Shown piece by piece: positions 1-8,050 of a DNA stretch of 12,978 bases. This DNA comes from an uncultured Lachnospiraceae bacterium (GTDB taxonomy: Bacteria > Bacillota > Clostridia > Lachnospirales > Lachnospiraceae). A model generated the notes under the pieces. That model ran no database searches and was not told the origin of the DNA. It was given only the letters and a program-made list of their open reading frames with translations. Both the position numbers and the translations under genes were made by a program. The stretch covers positions 1 to 12,978 of the forward strand of contig CADCPL010000140.1 of NCBI GenBank assembly GCA_902803305.1. The letters run 5' to 3'. Numbering within the stretch: the first letter of the stretch is position 1; each line of letters opens with the position of its first letter.

Positions 1-224
1 CCCGTCACTATCTCATCAAGTGTCCCGTCTCCGCCTGCGCAGACTATCCTGTCAAAACGGTCACACCACTGTCTGGCCACGACTTCCCCGTCTCCGTGAC
101 ATTTCGTGGGATAAACCGTGACCCTGTATCCTCCGTTTGTGAATATATCCACTATATCTCCGAGATGAGTTCCGATACTTCCTTTTCCTGCCCTCGGATT
201 ATATATGAACAAAAGATCCTTCAT
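1..224 (-). CDS. Diacylglycerol kinase family lipid kinase, 5' part (runs off left edge)
   Basis: The first 74 codons of a minus-strand gene are visible; the rest lies beyond base 1. The protein begins MKDLLFIYNPRAGKG, the NPxAGKG nucleotide-binding start of the DAGK catalytic fold. Residues 64-73 read GGDGTLDEIV, the GGDGT(L/I)xE signature of bacterial lipid kinases (DgkB/YegS/BmrU group). Such enzymes phosphorylate diacylglycerol or related lipids at the inner face of the membrane, in phospholipid recycling. The ATG at 222-224 is chosen because the family motif starts just after it, although no strong Shine-Dalgarno sequence precedes it. It is divergent from the SPFH gene, with 124 bp between them. 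The family is clear; the exact lipid substrate cannot be told. Confidence 0.88.
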   Translation of the reverse strand, partial: MKDLLFIYNPRAGKGSIGTHLGDIVDIFTNGGYRVTVYPTKCHGDGEVVARQWCDRFDRIVCAGGDGTLDEIVT

Positions 225-286
225 AATGTCTAAAATTTTAGCACACAAGGTGCCCAAAAACAATAATATGCGCACATAGTCGATTA

Positions 287-295
287 TGGTATAAT
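287..295 (+). promoter_or_regulatory. Extended -10 promoter for the SPFH operon
   Basis: TGGTATAAT (287-295) is a perfect TATAAT with the TGn extension. No good -35 hexamer lies 16-18 bp upstream, as is common for extended -10 promoters. Transcription would start near 302, leaving a leader of about 46 nt before the ATG at 349. A palindrome TACCGGTA (313-320) lies within this leader. Confidence 0.6.
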
Positions 296-333
296 ACGTG
301 TGAAAATCATGATACCGGTAACGGTTTTAATGT

Positions 334-341
334 GGAAGGAG
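334..341 (+). promoter_or_regulatory. Ribosome binding site of the SPFH gene
   Basis: GGAAGGAG lies 7 bases before the ATG at 349 and fixes this start. Confidence 0.8.
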
Positions 342-348
342 TAATGAT

Positions 349-1239
349 ATGGGAGGATTGATTTTTCTTCTGATAGTATTTGTTATCATCCTGGTATTCT
401 GCATCAGATGCATCTGCATTGTTCCGCAGGCCAACGCATGGGTTGTTGAATTCCTGGGAAAATACCATTGTTCATGGGCTGCAGGCCTTCACTTCAAGGT
501 TCCTTTTTTTTACAGGATCGTTAAAAAGGTTTCTCTGAAGGAACAGGTTGCCGACTTTGAGCCGCAGCCCGTTATCACCAAGGATAACGTTACGATGATG
601 GTCGACTCGGTCGTATTCTTCTCCGTGTTCGATGCGAAGCTCTTCACATACGGCGTTGAGCGCCCCATCGCAGCAATAGAGAACCTTTCCGCAACGACAC
701 TTCGTAACATAATCGGAAGCATGACACTCGACGAGACTCTGACAAGCCGCGACGACATCAACTCACAGATCACGGTCATCCTTGATGAGGCGACCGATAA
801 GTGGGGTATCAAGGTAAGCCGTGTCGAGGTCAAGAACATCATGCCTCCTCAGTCCATACAGGATGCGATGGAAAAGCAGATGCGTGCAGAGCGTGAAAAG
901 CGTGAAGCGATCCTTACCGCCGAAGGTAAGAAACAGTCCGCCATCACGCTTGCCGAAGGTGAAAAGCAGGCTGCTATCCTGCGCGCGGAAGCGGTTAAGG
1001 AACAGCGTATTCGTGAAGCGGAAGGTGAGGCTGAAGCTCTCCTTGCCGTTCAGAAAGCGAAAGCTGAAGGTATCAGACTGATCAACGAAGCGAACCCGAC
1101 CAAGCAGTATCTCACGCTTCAGTCGTTTGATGCTGTTGCCAAGATGGCAGACGGTCAGGCGACCAAGGTCATCGTTCCGTCGGATCTTGCAAACCTTGCG
1201 GGTGCCATTACAGCGCTTTCGGAGAGCGCCAAGTCATGA
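349..1239 (+). CDS. SPFH/band-7 (stomatin/paraslipin-like) membrane scaffold protein
   Basis: A 296-residue protein of the SPFH superfamily (stomatin, QmcA, paraslipin, HflK/C). Residues 3-22 form one N-terminal membrane segment. The band-7 domain follows at about 24-185: IVPQANAWVVEFLGKY is the usual opening, and PPQSIQDAMEKQMRAEREKR (166-185) is the family's domain exit. Residues 180-250 are an Ala/Glu/Lys-rich coiled coil with repeated AEGxKQ units, and VIVPSDLANLAG (274-285) is a typical tail. These proteins oligomerise on the membrane and organise microdomains or regulate membrane proteases; the role here is inferred from the family. Length is normal. It is the first gene of a two-gene operon, overlapping the next by 4 bp. 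The companion gene is not the NfeD protein commonly found beside such genes. Confidence 0.93.
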   Translation: MGGLIFLLIVFVIILVFCIRCICIVPQANAWVVEFLGKYHCSWAAGLHFKVPFFYRIVKKVSLKEQVADFEPQPVITKDNVTMMVDSVVFFSVFDAKLFTYGVERPIAAIENLSATTLRNIIGSMTLDETLTSRDDINSQITVILDEATDKWGIKVSRVEVKNIMPPQSIQDAMEKQMRAEREKREAILTAEGKKQSAITLAEGEKQAAILRAEAVKEQRIREAEGEAEALLAVQKAKAEGIRLINEANPTKQYLTLQSFDAVAKMADGQATKVIVPSDLANLAGAITALSESAKS

Positions 1240-1661
1240 GCAGTGCGTTATCCGCAATTGTAATAGTGGCCTGTTTTTTTGTGATCATCTCACGGTCACT
1301 TAAAAAAGCTGCATCAAATACCGCCAAGACCAAGACCGTTCCTAAAGCTATACGTGCAGGTAATTCGGCACCGAAGTATTCCAACTATCGTCCCCACAAG
1401 GATATCATAAGCGTCAGCCGCGATATGGGTGACAAGAAGAATTCGGTACTGAGGGATGACAAGGAAAACGACTGGCTGGCAAGACAATTACGTGAGGAGC
1501 ACAAAGCTTTCAAGGCGACGAGCGAGATGTTCGATCTGAAGATCGAGCACGCAAGCCACTGTGATGCAAGACTTTTGGAGCAGTTCCACAAACGCCATTG
1601 CGATGCAGAAGGTATTGATCTTGCGAACGGCAGAACGGCATATCCGAAAACGAACCACTGA
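1236..1661 (+). CDS. Small single-pass membrane protein with paired HxxHCDA motifs, unknown function
   Basis: This 141-residue protein belongs to no family I recognise. Residues 4-19 form a hydrophobic N-terminal anchor followed by Arg and Lys, so the rest probably lies in the cytoplasm. A basic, flexible stretch (22-70) follows, then a charged and probably helical region (72-125). That region contains HASHCDA (105-111) and HKRHCDA (118-124), two copies of HxxHCDA 13 residues apart, which could bind a metal. The start is firm: its ATG overlaps the stop of the SPFH gene as ATGA, with GGAGAG (1221-1226) nine bases upstream, so translation is probably coupled. The position suggests a partner of the SPFH scaffold. 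It is not NfeD: it lacks extra membrane helices and an OB-fold. Confidence 0.8.
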   Translation: MSSALSAIVIVACFFVIISRSLKKAASNTAKTKTVPKAIRAGNSAPKYSNYRPHKDIISVSRDMGDKKNSVLRDDKENDWLARQLREEHKAFKATSEMFDLKIEHASHCDARLLEQFHKRHCDAEGIDLANGRTAYPKTNH

Positions 1662-1672
1662 TCTTACATAAT

Positions 1673-1702
1673 AAAGGAGCGCTTCATGCGCTCCTTTTTT
1701 TT
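1673..1702 (+). terminator. Rho-independent terminator of the SPFH operon
   Basis: AAAGGAGCGC (1673-1682) pairs perfectly with GCGCTCCTTT (1688-1697) around a TTCAT loop, and a run of eight T follows (1695-1702). It starts 11 bases after the stop of the small membrane protein gene. On the minus strand the same stem is followed only by TATTATG, so termination of the convergent acyltransferase operon is possible but weaker. The acyltransferase stop codon lies inside the loop (1684-1686). Confidence 0.9.
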
Positions 1703-2715
1703 ATCATTTTTCCCGCCCCTGTTATGATCCACCTGAATATCAGCGACGATATCAGTGCGCACATAAAGCTTAGCGGAACAGTTAACAGGAACCACCAGAA
1801 GGCCTGCAGCGCACCTGTAACATATCTTTTGAGATACCCGTATATGATCGCATCATATGCTCCCGCGAACAGGTATATCTCAAACGAGACCGAACTGATC
1901 GCGGCAAGTATCCGTGCAATGATCTTCGATCTTATCTTCACGTCATAAAACAGCAGGAATATGCACACCGTACATATCGAGATGAACAGTGTTCCGTATG
2001 TTCCGTCGGCAGTAGATATAAGATTCCAGTCAAACGTTCCCGTTGATGTAAACTTCATGCTGATAAACGCTTCAAGTATTACCGTTGCCACCAAAGCGGC
2101 AACGAGTATCCATCTGCTCGGTCTCCATCTTCTGTCCGCCGCAGCTATACCCAGGAAATAGAAAAGCACGGGGTATGTCCCGATAAAGTACGACGGTGCG
2201 ACATAACCGAACACAGGATAGATCGTACAGAGAAACGCAAGCGTTGCAAGGAGTATATCCTGCTCTTTTTTTTCAAGAGCGTACCATGCCTTGTTCAGAA
2301 AAGGAATGAGCAGGAATACGCACAGATACAATCCCATGAACCATGCTATCTGATAGTTGCCGAGATTTTGCAGCATCTCCTTTATCCCGTATATCTTTCC
2401 GTAAAGCCTGTTGTAGAGTATCATCTTGGCAACGGATATGACGGCATATGATATCGTAAGCGGGATGAGCGCCATATAGTGGCTCCTGTTGGCCGTCTTG
2501 TTCTTCTTGAAGTATCCCGTGAGCATGAAAAAAAGCGGAACGGCGGTCACAAACAGCCACCTCAGCGCTGTCATGACAAACATCTTCCGTCCGACCATCG
2601 GCTCATCATAATATCCCATATTAAGATAGAAATGCGCACCGACGACAAAAAAACAGGCTATCGATCTTACAAGATCCGGTCCGCTCTCTCTTATTTTTTC
2701 TTGTGAACCCTGCAC
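1684..2715 (-). CDS. Acyltransferase family 3 (OafA/WecH-type) integral membrane protein
   Basis: A 343-residue polytopic membrane protein with about ten hydrophobic segments, normal for acyltransferase family 3. The N-terminus shows the family pattern: DLVRSIACFFVVGAHF, with Arg17 and the probable catalytic His28, then VPLFFMLTGYF (59-69). These enzymes transfer acyl groups, usually acetyl, to sugars of cell-surface polymers or to other envelope acceptors; the acceptor here is unknown. The start is GTG at 2713-2715, because the next in-frame Met is past the first membrane helix. It begins 9 bp after the stop of the DegV-kinase gene. AGGGGA lies 5 bases before it, and a second purine-rich AGGAG lies in the last codons of the upstream gene, which suggests coupled translation. 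It is the last gene of the signalling operon, and its C-terminal codons (KKRSA) lie in the convergent terminator. Confidence 0.88.
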   Translation of the reverse strand: MQGSQEKIRESGPDLVRSIACFFVVGAHFYLNMGYYDEPMVGRKMFVMTALRWLFVTAVPLFFMLTGYFKKNKTANRSHYMALIPLTISYAVISVAKMILYNRLYGKIYGIKEMLQNLGNYQIAWFMGLYLCVFLLIPFLNKAWYALEKKEQDILLATLAFLCTIYPVFGYVAPSYFIGTYPVLFYFLGIAAADRRWRPSRWILVAALVATVILEAFISMKFTSTGTFDWNLISTADGTYGTLFISICTVCIFLLFYDVKIRSKIIARILAAISSVSFEIYLFAGAYDAIIYGYLKRYVTGALQAFWWFLLTVPLSFMCALISSLIFRWIITGAGKMIKKRSA

Positions 2716-2724
2716 TTTCTTCCC

Positions 2725-5466
2725 CTATCTCCTCTCAAACAGAAGTCCGAACGTACCGGGACCGGAGTTAACCGCTACCGTCGGCGAGGCCTTCTGGAAA
2801 TAAATGTTTTTAAACTGTACTTTCTTCTCAACAAGATCACGAATATAATCAAGATCCTTTTGTGTAAGTCCCACATACGTAACGAACAGGATACTCTTAT
2901 CGATGTCGGATACAGGTGACAGCGTTGACGAGATGTACTTACTCCATGCTCTTTTTCGCGAACCGAAATAGAATCTGGCCACCGTCAGATTTCCGTTTTT
3001 CATCTTTATTACGGGATGGAACATTATGGTCTTGCCGATCGTCGCCAGTCTGGAGCTTACCTGCTTGCTGTATGCAAGATAATCCAGATTATCGACTATG
3101 AAGCTCGTCTGGACGTGTTTCCTGAGTTGTTCCAGATTTCTGATGATCTCGCCGACAGCCATGCCTTCGGAAGCCATCCTGCAGGCATCAAGGACCATGA
3201 GCCCCTGCCCGCTCGACAGATGATAAGTATCAAATATCGTAACGTTATTAAATGCTCCGGCGCCTTCGGTTGCGATGTCAAATCCGCTGTGATTGACTCT
3301 TGTTGAGATCGTCAGATGAACTATATTATTTGCTTTTGTAAGTGCACGGGCATAAAATGCCTCATGGTCTTTCAGATCCGGGGCGGAAGTTCTGGCCGAA
3401 TGACCCGATCCGAGATATTCAAGCAATCCGTCGGCATCTATCTCATCGCCGTCAGCGAATATGCCGTTTTCCGTAACTACTTTATGAGGTATCACGTCTA
3501 TCTTATATTTTTTGATAAGGGCCTCGGGAATGTCCGCCACGCTTTCCGTCGTGATGGCCACGGTCTTTTTCTTGCTCCTGCCGTTCATCCACAGCATACT
3601 CTCTTCGAGTATGTTCTCATCATTACCAAGTATCGTGACAAGGTTTGGCGGAAGGAGACGCATTACCTCAGTTTCAAGTTCCCTCACGCTCACGGGCTTG
3701 ACCACATACCCGTCAAAACCTTCTTCGGAATATAACTTGATGTTCTCACTTCCCGCATTTGCCGTAAGTGCCACAACCTTGGCATTCTTTGACAATCCGC
3801 CTGTCTGGTCTTTGATCCTGTGGAAGCACTCGATCCCGTCCATCTCCGGCATCAGATGATCCATGAGGATCAGGTCATATGATCTTTCAAGGGTCTTTTC
3901 AAGAGCCTCCTGGCCCGAATGTGCCGTATCGATATTAACCTTGGTATCCCGCAGGTACTTGGTCACCACAAGGAGATTCGACTCATTATCATCAACCGCG
4001 AGAATACTTGCATTTGGTGCTTCAAATCCGCACCTGTAAGTTCCCGAGTTATTCTTTTTATGCTTTTCTTCAAAGCTTACTTTCCCTATTGCGGTATAAT
4101 CCATAACCGTCTGCGGTATCTCAATGATAAAGGTAGATCCCTGTGTATACAGGCTGTTAACGCTAACCTTACCACCCATCAGTTCCGTCAGTTCCTTCAC
4201 TATGGCAAGACCGAGTCCCGTACCTTCGATATAACGGTTCTGTTCTTCATCCACGCGCTTGAAAGCGGTAAACAGGTGCGGTATGCTTTCTTTTTTGATG
4301 CCGACACCGGTATCGGTAACGGAGTATACGATATCCGCCACTCCGTCGCTTATCTTATTGCATTGTATCGAAAGAGTCACCGAACCCTGCTTGGTATATT
4401 TTATCGCGTTATTAAGGACATTTATGAGTATCTGCTTGATCCTGACTTCATCCCCGTAGAGCTCCGACGGAATATCGGGAGCTATCTCCACGTTAAATTC
4501 AAGACCTTTCTCCCTGGTCCGAAGCCACAGCATACCGACGATCTCGGAAAGCATATCACCGGGACGGTAAGTCACCGGAGTCAGTTTCATCTGACCTGAA
4601 GATATCTTCGACATATCCAGTATGTCATTGATGAGGTGCAGCAGCATGTTGCTGGCCGCGCGTATGTTTGCGGCATCTTCGGCAACTTCATCGCTCACTT
4701 TTTCCCGCAGTATCATCTCATTAAGTCCGATGATCGTATTGATCGGCGTTCTTATCTCATGGCTCATGCTCGAGAAAAATCTGTTCTGTGCATTATTAAG
4801 ATCCCTGATCTCCTTCTTCTGCTTTTCGTTCCTGATGTTGTTCTCTCTGAAAGCAAACTGAAGGAACAATATCGAAAGGCCGAGGATCAATTTCATTACA
4901 AGGAACAGATAAAATGCAAATGTTGTTACGGACGGCGCCGGAAGAGCCGAGCGTATATTATGATACAGGATGAGCATCACGGTATCGGTAAGAAGCGACA
5001 GCAGAATATACATGATCGGATGCATGTAAATACATAACGGGATGATCAGAACGACCGTCATATATACCACAGGGCTCGCAAACCCGTTCGCATATGCGTC
5101 AAGACATGTAGCGGCAATGGCTCCGGATAATATGAGAAGAGCAACGATCGGCGCAATCCACAGAAGCTTTCTGAGTCTTCGCTCATGATCCCTTTTGACA
5201 TACACAAGTATGGCCATCGAAATGATCATAAGGATGAACAACAGAGCATACATAAGCCTGTAGTAAAACAGGAGTCCGCCGTAATAGCGTTCCGGGAACG
5301 TGCTCATGAAAAACAGGATCACCTGAAGAAGCGCACCGAGGATAACACTGAGCCACATCTTGGATAATGTATCACTGTATATCTCCCGGTTTATAAGATC
5401 TTCATTCTCGTATGTTCCTTTTTTGTGGAACAGAAAGCGAAAGAAGGAATCAAAGGAAACTACCAT
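2725..5466 (-). CDS. Membrane hybrid histidine kinase fused to a receiver and a DegV domain
   Basis: A 913-residue fusion. Residues 36-206 hold about six membrane helices with no recognisable extracellular sensor domain. A linker helix leads to HisKA with the phospho-acceptor His236 in SHEIRTP. The HATPase domain shows the N box (Asn352/353), G1 DTGVGI (385-390), the LFTAF box (398-402) and G2 GTGLGL (415-420), so it should be active. A receiver (about 486-605) keeps the acidic pair Asp492/493, phospho-acceptor Asp536, Thr568 and Lys590. Residues 634-913 are a complete DegV fold: ITTESVADIP start, RTSAP (692-696), NHSGFDIA (725-732) in place of the usual LSGTyqsA, and NSGPGTFG (900-907) in place of HxGPGxxG. 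DegV proteins bind fatty acids (FakB is the known example), so this domain may sense or present a lipid. The start ATG is one base after the stop of the preceding kinase gene, with AGGGGG 8 bases upstream. Confidence 0.93.
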   Translation of the reverse strand: MVVSFDSFFRFLFHKKGTYENEDLINREIYSDTLSKMWLSVILGALLQVILFFMSTFPERYYGGLLFYYRLMYALLFILMIISMAILVYVKRDHERRLRKLLWIAPIVALLILSGAIAATCLDAYANGFASPVVYMTVVLIIPLCIYMHPIMYILLSLLTDTVMLILYHNIRSALPAPSVTTFAFYLFLVMKLILGLSILFLQFAFRENNIRNEKQKKEIRDLNNAQNRFFSSMSHEIRTPINTIIGLNEMILREKVSDEVAEDAANIRAASNMLLHLINDILDMSKISSGQMKLTPVTYRPGDMLSEIVGMLWLRTREKGLEFNVEIAPDIPSELYGDEVRIKQILINVLNNAIKYTKQGSVTLSIQCNKISDGVADIVYSVTDTGVGIKKESIPHLFTAFKRVDEEQNRYIEGTGLGLAIVKELTELMGGKVSVNSLYTQGSTFIIEIPQTVMDYTAIGKVSFEEKHKKNNSGTYRCGFEAPNASILAVDDNESNLLVVTKYLRDTKVNIDTAHSGQEALEKTLERSYDLILMDHLMPEMDGIECFHRIKDQTGGLSKNAKVVALTANAGSENIKLYSEEGFDGYVVKPVSVRELETEVMRLLPPNLVTILGNDENILEESMLWMNGRSKKKTVAITTESVADIPEALIKKYKIDVIPHKVVTENGIFADGDEIDADGLLEYLGSGHSARTSAPDLKDHEAFYARALTKANNIVHLTISTRVNHSGFDIATEGAGAFNNVTIFDTYHLSSGQGLMVLDACRMASEGMAVGEIIRNLEQLRKHVQTSFIVDNLDYLAYSKQVSSRLATIGKTIMFHPVIKMKNGNLTVARFYFGSRKRAWSKYISSTLSPVSDIDKSILFVTYVGLTQKDLDYIRDLVEKKVQFKNIYFQKASPTVAVNSGPGTFGLLFERR

Positions 5467-5467
5467 A

Positions 5468-8050
5468 TTAATTTCCCCCTTCCGCGTCTTCTACCGGTGC
5501 AAACTCAAGTATCTCATCGCTTGTATCGCTGCTTCCGGTTTCATCTTCTCCTTCGAATGTTCCTCTTATAACAGCGATCAGGCGGTCATACGCTGTTATC
5601 ATATCTGTATGGGACAGATCAACATATGACCTGTCTTCCTTCTTTGCAGCCTCTTCCAGAAGCTTTGCTTTTTCTGACAAAGCAGCGTCCCCGAGCATCT
5701 TGGATGTGCTCTTGATCGAGTGTGCCTGTGTGGCATAGTCCTTCAGATTGTTTGATTCAAGTGCCGCCGCCATCCTCTTTTTCTTATCATCGGATTCCAC
5801 AGCAAACTGCCTGAGCAAAGTCTCATAAAACTCCTGATCGTTCTGGCTGTAATACAGACCCTGCTCCACATCAACACCCATGGACTTAAGTTTCGAGACA
5901 AGAGAATCGGCTTGGGCTTCCGTCTTTTCTACGGTCTTCTCTGTATTCTTTTCCGCAGCTTTGGCAGGCGTAGCGGATCCCACCGATTCCTCTATCACAA
6001 CAAGAGATGCCGGAAGTACACGTCTGAGTACTCTTTCAAGTTCTATACGATCTACAGGCTTTCCGACAAATCCGTCAAAACCTTCCCGTCTGAACATCTC
6101 CTTGGCGGAGCTGACGGCATTGGCGGTAAAGGCAACAAAAGGCGTCATTTTTTTTCCTCTTGCCTGATCCGATCTTATCCTCTTCATGGCCTCGACACCG
6201 TCCATTCCAGGCATCATATGGTCCATGAAGATAACATCATATTCGTTATCCCGGCACAGCTCAATGGCTTTCTGCCCGGATTCGCACGTGGTGACCGCCA
6301 TTCCGTAACGCTTGAACAGGCCCGAAGAAACTATCAGGTTCATGGGCTCATCGTCAACAACAAGAACACGCGCTCCTGGGAACGTCAGAACGCCCTCATC
6401 AAGCGTATCTTCTCCCGGTTTTGTATTCAATACGCCTATTACCGGGAAACAGTAGAAAGGCTTCGGCATGATCCGGATGCGTGAATTCGGAGGAGTGTTC
6501 AGTTCGCCGGGATTGGCGACAACGGTCACTATTATCTTTCTTGCAAGATCCTCCATAAAATCAACTGCATCGTTATATTCCTCCGGACCGGCAAACAGAT
6601 GCGTAAGCCTCTTGCTGTCAGTCAATGCGCGCAGAGAATTGGTGTTGTCAACTCTGTGCATCGTGACTTTAAGACCCGTAACTATATTTCTGACCATTGA
6701 ATCGTAGAATTCCCTGACATCGGGATTGGGGAACTTTTCGAAATGCAGATATGCACCGAGACTGACTTTATCCCTGTCCTTAAATGACATACATTCACTC
6801 GGATCTATCACCTTATTGGGGATACTGACCTTGACACAGGTTCCCGATCCGAGAGTACTGGTTATTGTCATGAATCCTCCGAGAGCGCGGACAAAGCCCT
6901 GAACTATCTGAAGTCCCAAGCCCAGACCGCCGGTAGCCCTTGCCCGTCCGGAATCAGCCTTGAACGCACCTGCGCGTATCTTTTCAAGCTGAGATTCATC
7001 CATTCCGATACCGGTGTCTTTGACTTCTATACAGAGATTAATACCGTAATCATAAGGTATACGGAACACATGAACGTATACTCCGCCCTCTTTTGTGTAC
7101 TTTATCCCGTTCATTGTAAGATGCCACAGTATCTTTTTGAGTTTGCTCACATCGGTATTAAGGACCATGGGCACAGCGGCATCAACATCGATTATCAGTT
7201 CTATATCCTCGTTGATATACGGCTTGAGTTCATTGACGAGATCGTTGAGGACCGACGATAGCATATAATCCTCACAGTTGTTAGCCACTTCTCCCCTGTC
7301 AACTTCGGAATAATCAAGTATGTCACTTATCTGTTCACCGATACGCTTTCCTGCTCCCTCGATCGATTCGAGTTTTTCCTTTTTTTCTTCATTCTCTTCA
7401 TCATCTATGCTCATACGGCACAGACCCAGAATGGCATTTATGGGTGTCCTTATCTCATGGGAAACATTTGCCATAAAATCATTGAGCCTTCTGGTCGTTT
7501 CAGTAAGCTGATCGACCTCTCCCCTTGATCTGTTCAGGACATCGTTCCATCTTTGAATTATCGTCCTGCTGATCCAACCCGTCATGGTAAGCACGGCAAA
7601 ATGAAGTATCGTTCTCGATACCAGAAGCGGATCGAACTTCGTTCCTCCCTGCGCAAGGTTATAAAGTTCAAAGATCATCGTGATGTAATATGTTATCTGA
7701 CACAGTGTTATGAGTGAGGGGATACCGGTCATGGTGTAGAGAAGCATAACAACGGCCATGACGACCGCAAGATCATATGTACTTGTATCATGGGTACCGT
7801 AAAAGAAAAACGTTGCCATCATCATGATCGAGCAGATCCACAGTCTCAGACGACCGTTCCCGATCTGTGAGAAATGAATGTACCAGGCAGTCAGCACTCC
7901 GGCCGCTATCAGAACGATGGCCCATTTTTCCCATGACATTACAAAGATCTCTCCGATCAAAATGACCGAAAAGATCGTGTATGTAAGTATCATCATCAAA
8001 TGCGATGACATAAACAGTTCGTCATTGTCTCTTTTATCTTTTGGTTCCAT
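5468..8050 (-). CDS. Membrane hybrid histidine kinase with pseudo-receiver, receiver and HPt domains
   Basis: An 860-residue phosphorelay kinase. About six membrane helices lie in residues 17-165, followed by a short coiled linker. HisKA carries His198 (VSHEIRTP). The HATPase domain has Asn314 of the N box, G1 DTGIGM (345-350) and G2 GGLGLGL (374-380). Residues about 428-555 look like a worn receiver: a KPF-like end survives at 530-532, but I see no acidic pair or acceptor aspartate. The next receiver (about 558-678) is intact, with Asp566/567, acceptor Asp610, Thr642 and Lys664. A charged Ala/Glu/Lys linker (691-715) leads to an HPt domain with His777 in AHSIKSTSKMLG. The HPt makes it the likely phosphate donor to the receiver of the adjacent cyclic-di-GMP gene. 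The ATG directly follows the upstream TAA, with GGGAG about 6 bases before it. Confidence 0.93.
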   Translation of the reverse strand: MEPKDKRDNDELFMSSHLMMILTYTIFSVILIGEIFVMSWEKWAIVLIAAGVLTAWYIHFSQIGNGRLRLWICSIMMMATFFFYGTHDTSTYDLAVVMAVVMLLYTMTGIPSLITLCQITYYITMIFELYNLAQGGTKFDPLLVSRTILHFAVLTMTGWISRTIIQRWNDVLNRSRGEVDQLTETTRRLNDFMANVSHEIRTPINAILGLCRMSIDDEENEEKKEKLESIEGAGKRIGEQISDILDYSEVDRGEVANNCEDYMLSSVLNDLVNELKPYINEDIELIIDVDAAVPMVLNTDVSKLKKILWHLTMNGIKYTKEGGVYVHVFRIPYDYGINLCIEVKDTGIGMDESQLEKIRAGAFKADSGRARATGGLGLGLQIVQGFVRALGGFMTITSTLGSGTCVKVSIPNKVIDPSECMSFKDRDKVSLGAYLHFEKFPNPDVREFYDSMVRNIVTGLKVTMHRVDNTNSLRALTDSKRLTHLFAGPEEYNDAVDFMEDLARKIIVTVVANPGELNTPPNSRIRIMPKPFYCFPVIGVLNTKPGEDTLDEGVLTFPGARVLVVDDEPMNLIVSSGLFKRYGMAVTTCESGQKAIELCRDNEYDVIFMDHMMPGMDGVEAMKRIRSDQARGKKMTPFVAFTANAVSSAKEMFRREGFDGFVGKPVDRIELERVLRRVLPASLVVIEESVGSATPAKAAEKNTEKTVEKTEAQADSLVSKLKSMGVDVEQGLYYSQNDQEFYETLLRQFAVESDDKKKRMAAALESNNLKDYATQAHSIKSTSKMLGDAALSEKAKLLEEAAKKEDRSYVDLSHTDMITAYDRLIAVIRGTFEGEDETGSSDTSDEILEFAPVEDAEGGN

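Noticed and set aside
313..320. Palindrome TACCGGTA in the SPFH leader as an operator
   Set aside because: It is only eight bases with imperfect flanks and a single copy; no regulator gene nearby supports it.
3919..4599. Open frame of about 226 codons on the plus strand opposite the DegV kinase
   Set aside because: It is a shadow of the kinase and receiver coding region; the peptide resembles no family.
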